Positions 60,564-64,000 of a stretch of DNA of 64,000 nt are shown here, one piece after another. This stretch comes from Cognatilysobacter tabacisoli. GTDB lineage: Bacteria > Pseudomonadota > Gammaproteobacteria > Xanthomonadales > Xanthomonadaceae. Location of the stretch: contig NZ_QXJI01000001.1 of the NCBI RefSeq assembly GCF_003586305.1, positions 124,001-188,000 of the forward strand, in the 5' to 3' direction. The position numbers were made by a program, and so were the translations under genes. The first letter of the stretch is position 1. Each line of letters opens with the position of its first letter. The notes below the pieces were generated by a model. That model was not told the DNA's origin. It made no database searches and saw only the letters and a program-made list of their open reading frames with translations.

Positions 60564-61757
60564 ATGCTGGGACGCCTGAACCACTCCCGAATGCTCCGCT
60601 ACGCCGGCCTGTTCACGTGGGCGATGGTGGGCTGCTGGCTGCTCAACGTCTGGCTCGATCCGAACTACCTGCAGATCGTCCCGGGCGACGGCGCGGCGCT
60701 GCGGATCGTCCGCTGGCTCGCGGTATACCTCGTGTTCGGCGCGGTGTACTGGTGGATCACGCGGTCGCTCGGCCAGCGCCGGCCCGGGGTGGTCGACCAC
60801 GCGCTGCTGCTGGTACTGACCGGCTGCGCGATCGGCGTCAGCTACTACTCCGACACCGGGCTGGGCAGCATCCTGCTGATGGTGCTGGCCGGCCTGCTGC
60901 CGTGGCTGCTGCCGGTGCGGGTCGGCGTGGCGTGGATGATCGCCGGCAACATCGCGATCGTGCCGGTCTACAGCGGCGTGCTCGAGTACCCGCTGGTGCT
61001 GGCGCTGATCCAGTCGCTGGTCTACGTCGGGTTCTCCAGCCTCGTGTTCGTCACCGCGCTGGTCGCGATGCAGCAGGCGCAGGCGCGCGAGGAGCAGCGC
61101 CGGCTCAATGCCGAGCTGCGCGCCACGCGGGCGCTGCTGGGCGAGAGCGTGCGGGTGAACGAGCGCACGCGCATCTCGCGCGAGCTGCACGACCTGCTCG
61201 GCCACCACCTGACCGCGTTGAGCCTGAACCTCGAGGTGGCCGGCCACCTGTCCGAGGGACGGGTCAAGGAACACGTGCAGCAGGCCCACACGCTGGCCCG
61301 GCTGCTGCTGACCGACGTGCGCGAGGCGGTCAGCCAGCTGCGCGAGGGCGGGGCGATCGACCTCTCCGCGGCGCTCAAGCCGCTCGCCGAAAACGTCCCC
61401 GCGCTCGACATCCACATGGACATCGAGTCGCCGCTGACGATGGACGATCCCGAGCGCGCGCACGTGCTGCTGCGCTGCACGCAGGAAATCATCACCAACG
61501 CCGTGCGCCACTCCGGCGCCCGCAACCTGTGGATCAGCGCCCAGCGCCGCGACGGCTGCATCGCCATGTCCGCGCGCGACGACGGCCGCGGCGCCGACCA
61601 GCTGACCGCCGGCAACGGCCTGCGCGGCATGCGCGAGCGCCTGCTGCAGCAGGGCGGCGAGCTGACCATCGATACCCGTCCGGACGCGGGCTTCTGCCTG
61701 CACCTGGTCCTGCCCGCCTCCGCGGCGGTCGTTACCTGTGAAGGAGCCACCCCATGA
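60564..61757 (+). CDS. NarL-type sensor histidine kinase (HisKA_3)
   Basis: A 397-residue membrane kinase: about five helices in residues 12-170, a coiled linker, the HisKA_3 box RISRELHDLLGHHLTALSLN with H209 as phospho-acceptor, and a HATPase with CTQEIITNAVRHSGA and GNGLRGMRERL. This is the DesK/NarX layout. TAGCAT at 60552-60557 lies seven bases before the ATG, so the transcript could be leaderless. The stop overlaps the response regulator start (ATGA). Confidence 0.93.
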   Translation: MLGRLNHSRMLRYAGLFTWAMVGCWLLNVWLDPNYLQIVPGDGAALRIVRWLAVYLVFGAVYWWITRSLGQRRPGVVDHALLLVLTGCAIGVSYYSDTGLGSILLMVLAGLLPWLLPVRVGVAWMIAGNIAIVPVYSGVLEYPLVLALIQSLVYVGFSSLVFVTALVAMQQAQAREEQRRLNAELRATRALLGESVRVNERTRISRELHDLLGHHLTALSLNLEVAGHLSEGRVKEHVQQAHTLARLLLTDVREAVSQLREGGAIDLSAALKPLAENVPALDIHMDIESPLTMDDPERAHVLLRCTQEIITNAVRHSGARNLWISAQRRDGCIAMSARDDGRGADQLTAGNGLRGMRERLLQQGGELTIDTRPDAGFCLHLVLPASAAVVTCEGATP

Positions 61758-62407
61758 CGTCCAAACCGATCCGCGTGCTGCTCGTCGACGACCAGACCCT
61801 CGTCCGCCAGGGGGTGCGGTCGCTGCTGGCGCTGGCCGACGGCATCGAAGTCGTCGCCGAGGCCGGCGACGGCAAGCAGGCGATCGAGATCATTCCGCAG
61901 ATCAAGCCCGACGTCGTCCTTATGGACATGCGGATGCCGGTGATGTCCGGCCTCGAGGCGCTGCAGGCGCTGGCGCGCACCGGCCAGCTGCCGCCGACGA
62001 TCATCCTGACCACGTTCGACGACGACCAGCTGGTGCTGGCCGGGATCAAGGCCGGCGCCAAGGGCTACCTGCTGAAGGACGTGTCGCTGGAGCAACTGGT
62101 CGGCGCGATCCAGACCGTCTCGGGCGGCGGTTCGCTGGTGCAGCCGGCCGTGACCCAGCGCCTGCTGTCGGGGCTGGAGCACATGCGCAACGATTTCGTC
62201 AGCCTCGACCGGCCCGACCCGCTGACCGAGCGCGAGACCGAGATCCTGCGGCTGATGGCGGGCGGGTTCTCCAACAAGGAGATCGCCAACTCGCTCGGCG
62301 TGGCGGAGGGCACGATCAAGAACCACGTGTCGAACATCCTGTCCAAGCTCGGCGTGCGCGACCGCACCCGCGCGGTGCTCAAGGCGTTCGAGCTGCAGCT
62401 GGTCTGA
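61754..62407 (+). CDS. NarL/LuxR-family response regulator
   Basis: A 217-residue regulator: receiver domain with DD (12-13), phospho-acceptor D58 in VVLMDMRMP and the Lys in KGYLLKDVS; LuxR helix-turn-helix in residues about 150-210 (LTERETEILRLMAGGFSNKE, then GTIKNHVSNILSKLGVRDRT). It is co-translated with the upstream kinase, so the pair is a complete two-component system. Targets unknown. GAAGGAG precedes the ATG. A degenerate copy of its last about 80 bp lies 150 bp downstream. Confidence 0.96.
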   Translation: MTSKPIRVLLVDDQTLVRQGVRSLLALADGIEVVAEAGDGKQAIEIIPQIKPDVVLMDMRMPVMSGLEALQALARTGQLPPTIILTTFDDDQLVLAGIKAGAKGYLLKDVSLEQLVGAIQTVSGGGSLVQPAVTQRLLSGLEHMRNDFVSLDRPDPLTERETEILRLMAGGFSNKEIANSLGVAEGTIKNHVSNILSKLGVRDRTRAVLKAFELQLV

Positions 62408-62494
62408 TCCGGCAGGGCCCGGCCCGGCCCGCCGTTCGCGGCGGGCCACTCGCGACCGCACGCGGCCGTTCCGCACCTTCGGTGACCGCTCACC

Positions 62495-62574
62495 CTGACC
62501 AAGCTCGGTGTGCGCAACCCAGTCGCGCGGTGCTCTGGGGATTCGAGCCGCACTCGGTTCGACCGGGCAGCGCC
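62495..62574 (+). pseudogene. Decayed copy of the 3' end of the response-regulator gene
   Basis: About 80 bp that align with 62339-62420: CTGxCCAAGCTCGGxGTGCGC, then GCGCGGTGCTC, ATTCGAGC, TCGGT and CCGGGCAGxGCCC in the same order, with a one-base gap and scattered substitutions. It keeps the region of the final LuxR helix, the stop and a few bases beyond. No open frame is left. Probably a remnant of a tandem duplication. Confidence 0.7.
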
Positions 62575-62684
62575 CCCCGCTGCGCGCGCGTCGGGCCGGG
62601 TGCGGGTCCTGCACGTCTCCCTCGCGCGAACGTGCACAAAGTGGCGCTTCCCCGTCGCGGAGGCTGCGCTGCACCGCGCTTCCT

Positions 62685-62693
62685 TGCTAGCAT
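62685..62693 (+). promoter_or_regulatory. Extended -10 promoter candidate for the SRPBCC gene
   Basis: TGC directly followed by TAGCAT, 62 bp before the start codon; no good -35 partner, which extended -10 promoters do not need. Confidence 0.35.
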
Positions 62694-62754
62694 GATGGGT
62701 CTGCGCCCCGATTCCTGAACGACCGGGGCCCGGGCCGGCCCTGGAGAACCCTGA

Positions 62755-63819
62755 ATGACCCGTCTGATCGAGATCCTGATTTCCCTGGCGATCGTCGCCG
62801 TACTGTTCGTCGCCGTCGCCCTGGTGTTGCCGTCCAGCCGCAGCCTGTCCGAAAGCGTCGAGACCAATCGCAAGATGACGATTGTGTATGACACGGTGAA
62901 CAGCCTGCGCCGGTTCAAGGACTGGAACCCGCTGGTGCTGCGCGACCCGAAGGTGCAGTTGAAGCTGTCGGGCCCCGAGTCCGGCGTCGGTGCGCGCCTC
63001 GACTACGTGTCGGAAGAGCCGAGCCTGGGCGAGGGCAGCTGGGAGATCATCGCCAGCGAGCCGAACAAGAAAGTGGAGTACGCGCTGGTCAACAACGAGC
63101 GCGGCACCAACAAGCGCACGGCGTTCATCCTCGAGCCGACCGGTCGCAACAACCGCAACGTCAAGATCACCCAGACCTACGCCGTCGACTACGGTTTCAA
63201 CCTGCTCGGCCGCTACAACGGCCTGTACGTCGGCAGCAGCATCGGCGACGACCTGAAGCTGGGCCTGGCGCGCATGTCGAACATGCTCGCGTCGGTGCCG
63301 AACTACGACTACGCCGACTTCAGCCGCAACGACCCGTCGATGACGCCGAAGGTCAGCGATCGCCCGGCCGAGAACCTGCTCGTCGTCACCGCGGTCGTGC
63401 CGCGCGACAACGCCAAGGTGCAGGCGCAGATGCAGGGCAACGTCGAGTGGATCGAGAAGGTCATCAAGGCCAACGGTCTGCAGGCGGTCGGTCCGATCCG
63501 CATCGTGACCAACGAGTTCGGCGCGGAGAGCTACTCGTTCGACGTGGCCCAGGCCGTCACCAAGGAAGGCGTCACCGGCGCGATCGACGTCGACGTCGAG
63601 GGCCCGGTCGAGGCGAAGTACGTCGAGGCCTCGAAGATCGCCGTCGTGCCGGCGAAGGGCCACATGGCCGGCCTGCCCGTCGCGCGCGACTCGCTGCGCG
63701 CCTGGGTCCTGACCCGCGGCTACGAGACCGTCGACCGCCCGTACGAGCTGTGGAAGGCCGGCATCCCGGCCGGCTTCACCGAGAACGGCGAGTACGACGT
63801 GGTGTGGGCCATCAAGTAA
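62755..63819 (+). CDS. SRPBCC (polyketide cyclase-like) protein with C-terminal GyrI-like domain
   Basis: A 354-residue protein with an N-terminal membrane helix (about 4-26) and then an SRPBCC fold (about 30-190: SLSESVETNRKMTIVYDTVN, FKDWNPLVLRD, YVSEEPSLGEGSWEI), followed by a GyrI/AraC-effector-like half (about 200-354). Such proteins bind small hydrophobic ligands; the membrane anchor suggests it works at the inner membrane. Ligand unknown. ATG 62755 follows CTGGAGAACCCTGA. A strong terminator follows. Confidence 0.85.
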   Translation: MTRLIEILISLAIVAVLFVAVALVLPSSRSLSESVETNRKMTIVYDTVNSLRRFKDWNPLVLRDPKVQLKLSGPESGVGARLDYVSEEPSLGEGSWEIIASEPNKKVEYALVNNERGTNKRTAFILEPTGRNNRNVKITQTYAVDYGFNLLGRYNGLYVGSSIGDDLKLGLARMSNMLASVPNYDYADFSRNDPSMTPKVSDRPAENLLVVTAVVPRDNAKVQAQMQGNVEWIEKVIKANGLQAVGPIRIVTNEFGAESYSFDVAQAVTKEGVTGAIDVDVEGPVEAKYVEASKIAVVPAKGHMAGLPVARDSLRAWVLTRGYETVDRPYELWKAGIPAGFTENGEYDVVWAIK

Positions 63820-63847
63820 CGCGCCCACCGCAGCATCGCGATATAGA

Positions 63848-63879
63848 ACGCGCCGCGCACTCCGCGGCGCGTTTTTTTT
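63848..63879 (+). terminator. Rho-independent terminator after the SRPBCC gene
   Basis: Perfect ten-pair stem ACGCGCCGCG/CGCGGCGCGT with loop CACTC and eight T. The best-formed intrinsic terminator in the window. Confidence 0.97.
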
Positions 63880-63886
63880 GGGGCGC

Positions 63887-63895
63887 TGCTACCCT
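63887..63895 (+). promoter_or_regulatory. Extended -10 promoter candidate for the last gene
   Basis: TGC directly followed by TACCCT, 36 bp before the ATG at 63932, right after the terminator. Confidence 0.35.
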
Positions 63896-63931
63896 GCGGC
63901 GGACCCGGGATTCGAACGGCCAGGAGCGTGC

Positions 63932-64000
63932 ATGGCGATCGGTAACGCAGCGGCAGGGCAGCTGACGGCGGCCGGACGCGCGCTGTTCGCGTCCGGTGCC
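63932..64000 (+). CDS. Start of an unidentified gene (cut by window end)
   Basis: Twenty-three codons from ATG 63932, seven bases after AGGAG: begins MAIGNAAAGQLTAAGRALFA. The codons fit the GC-rich bias of the genome. Too short to identify a family. Confidence 0.5.
   Translation, partial: MAIGNAAAGQLTAAGRALFASGA

Overview
The window is a very GC-rich, densely coded bacterial chromosome segment. Gene order and content point to a gammaproteobacterium of the Xanthomonadaceae/Lysobacteraceae group (Lysobacter, Luteimonas or a relative). The supporting signs are the blocks rlmE-ftsH-folP and miaA-hfq-hflX-hflK-hflC-DUF2065-purA, a minCDE cell-division operon, an M2 dipeptidyl carboxypeptidase lipoprotein, and two proteins ending in the XVIPCD signal that is specific to the Xanthomonadales-type type IV secretion system. 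No rRNA, tRNA, CRISPR array, transposase or integrase was recognised. Long open frames opposite or out of frame with real genes are common here because of the GC content and were left out.

Layout. 1-3409: end of rlmE, ftsH, folP. 3410-3840: a non-coding region with palindromic repeats at about 150-bp spacing. 3841-6532: an AlkB-type membrane di-iron hydroxylase and a putP-like Na+/solute symporter. 6576-13458: the miaA-hfq-hflXKC-DUF2065-purA block. 13697-18607: a tandem-PAS histidine kinase followed by small genes (membrane peptide, hemerythrin, HMA-type protein, MgtC, DUF3147, an AAC(3)-I-like acetyltransferase, a DUF411 lipoprotein). 18739-24889: a MASE1-PAS-GGDEF-EAL protein, a MipA/OmpV-type outer membrane protein, a CorA transporter, a small GDR-repeat protein, an FMN reductase and a DUF4304-like protein. 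24977-31994: a stress-type cluster (large catalase, ferritin-like protein, FAD oxidoreductase, glycine-zipper protein, ABC1/UbiB kinase).

32022-36190 is the most striking part. It holds two back-to-back pairs of lipoprotein plus toxin: a GH19 muramidase-type and a second lysozyme-like toxin, each with a peptidoglycan-binding domain and a C-terminal XVIPCD, each preceded by a periplasmic lipoprotein that is the natural candidate immunity protein. The two XVIPCD-coding stretches form a 315-bp direct repeat. No secretion machinery is in the window, so this is an orphan effector/immunity island for killing competitors.

36540-64000: xthA, DUF2058, a YgjP-type metalloprotease, a low-complexity BON protein, a KaiC-like ATPase with a hybrid histidine kinase, gcvP under a tandem glycine riboswitch, a Bcr/CflA exporter, an APC permease, a penicillin-binding-type serine hydrolase, a Rieske oxygenase, tex (with a terminator-like hairpin in its leader), the M2 peptidase, an HExxH-type hypothetical protein, minE-minD-minC with an upstream GNAT, a NarL-type two-component pair followed by a decayed copy of its own 3' end, an SRPBCC/GyrI-like protein and the first codons of one more gene.
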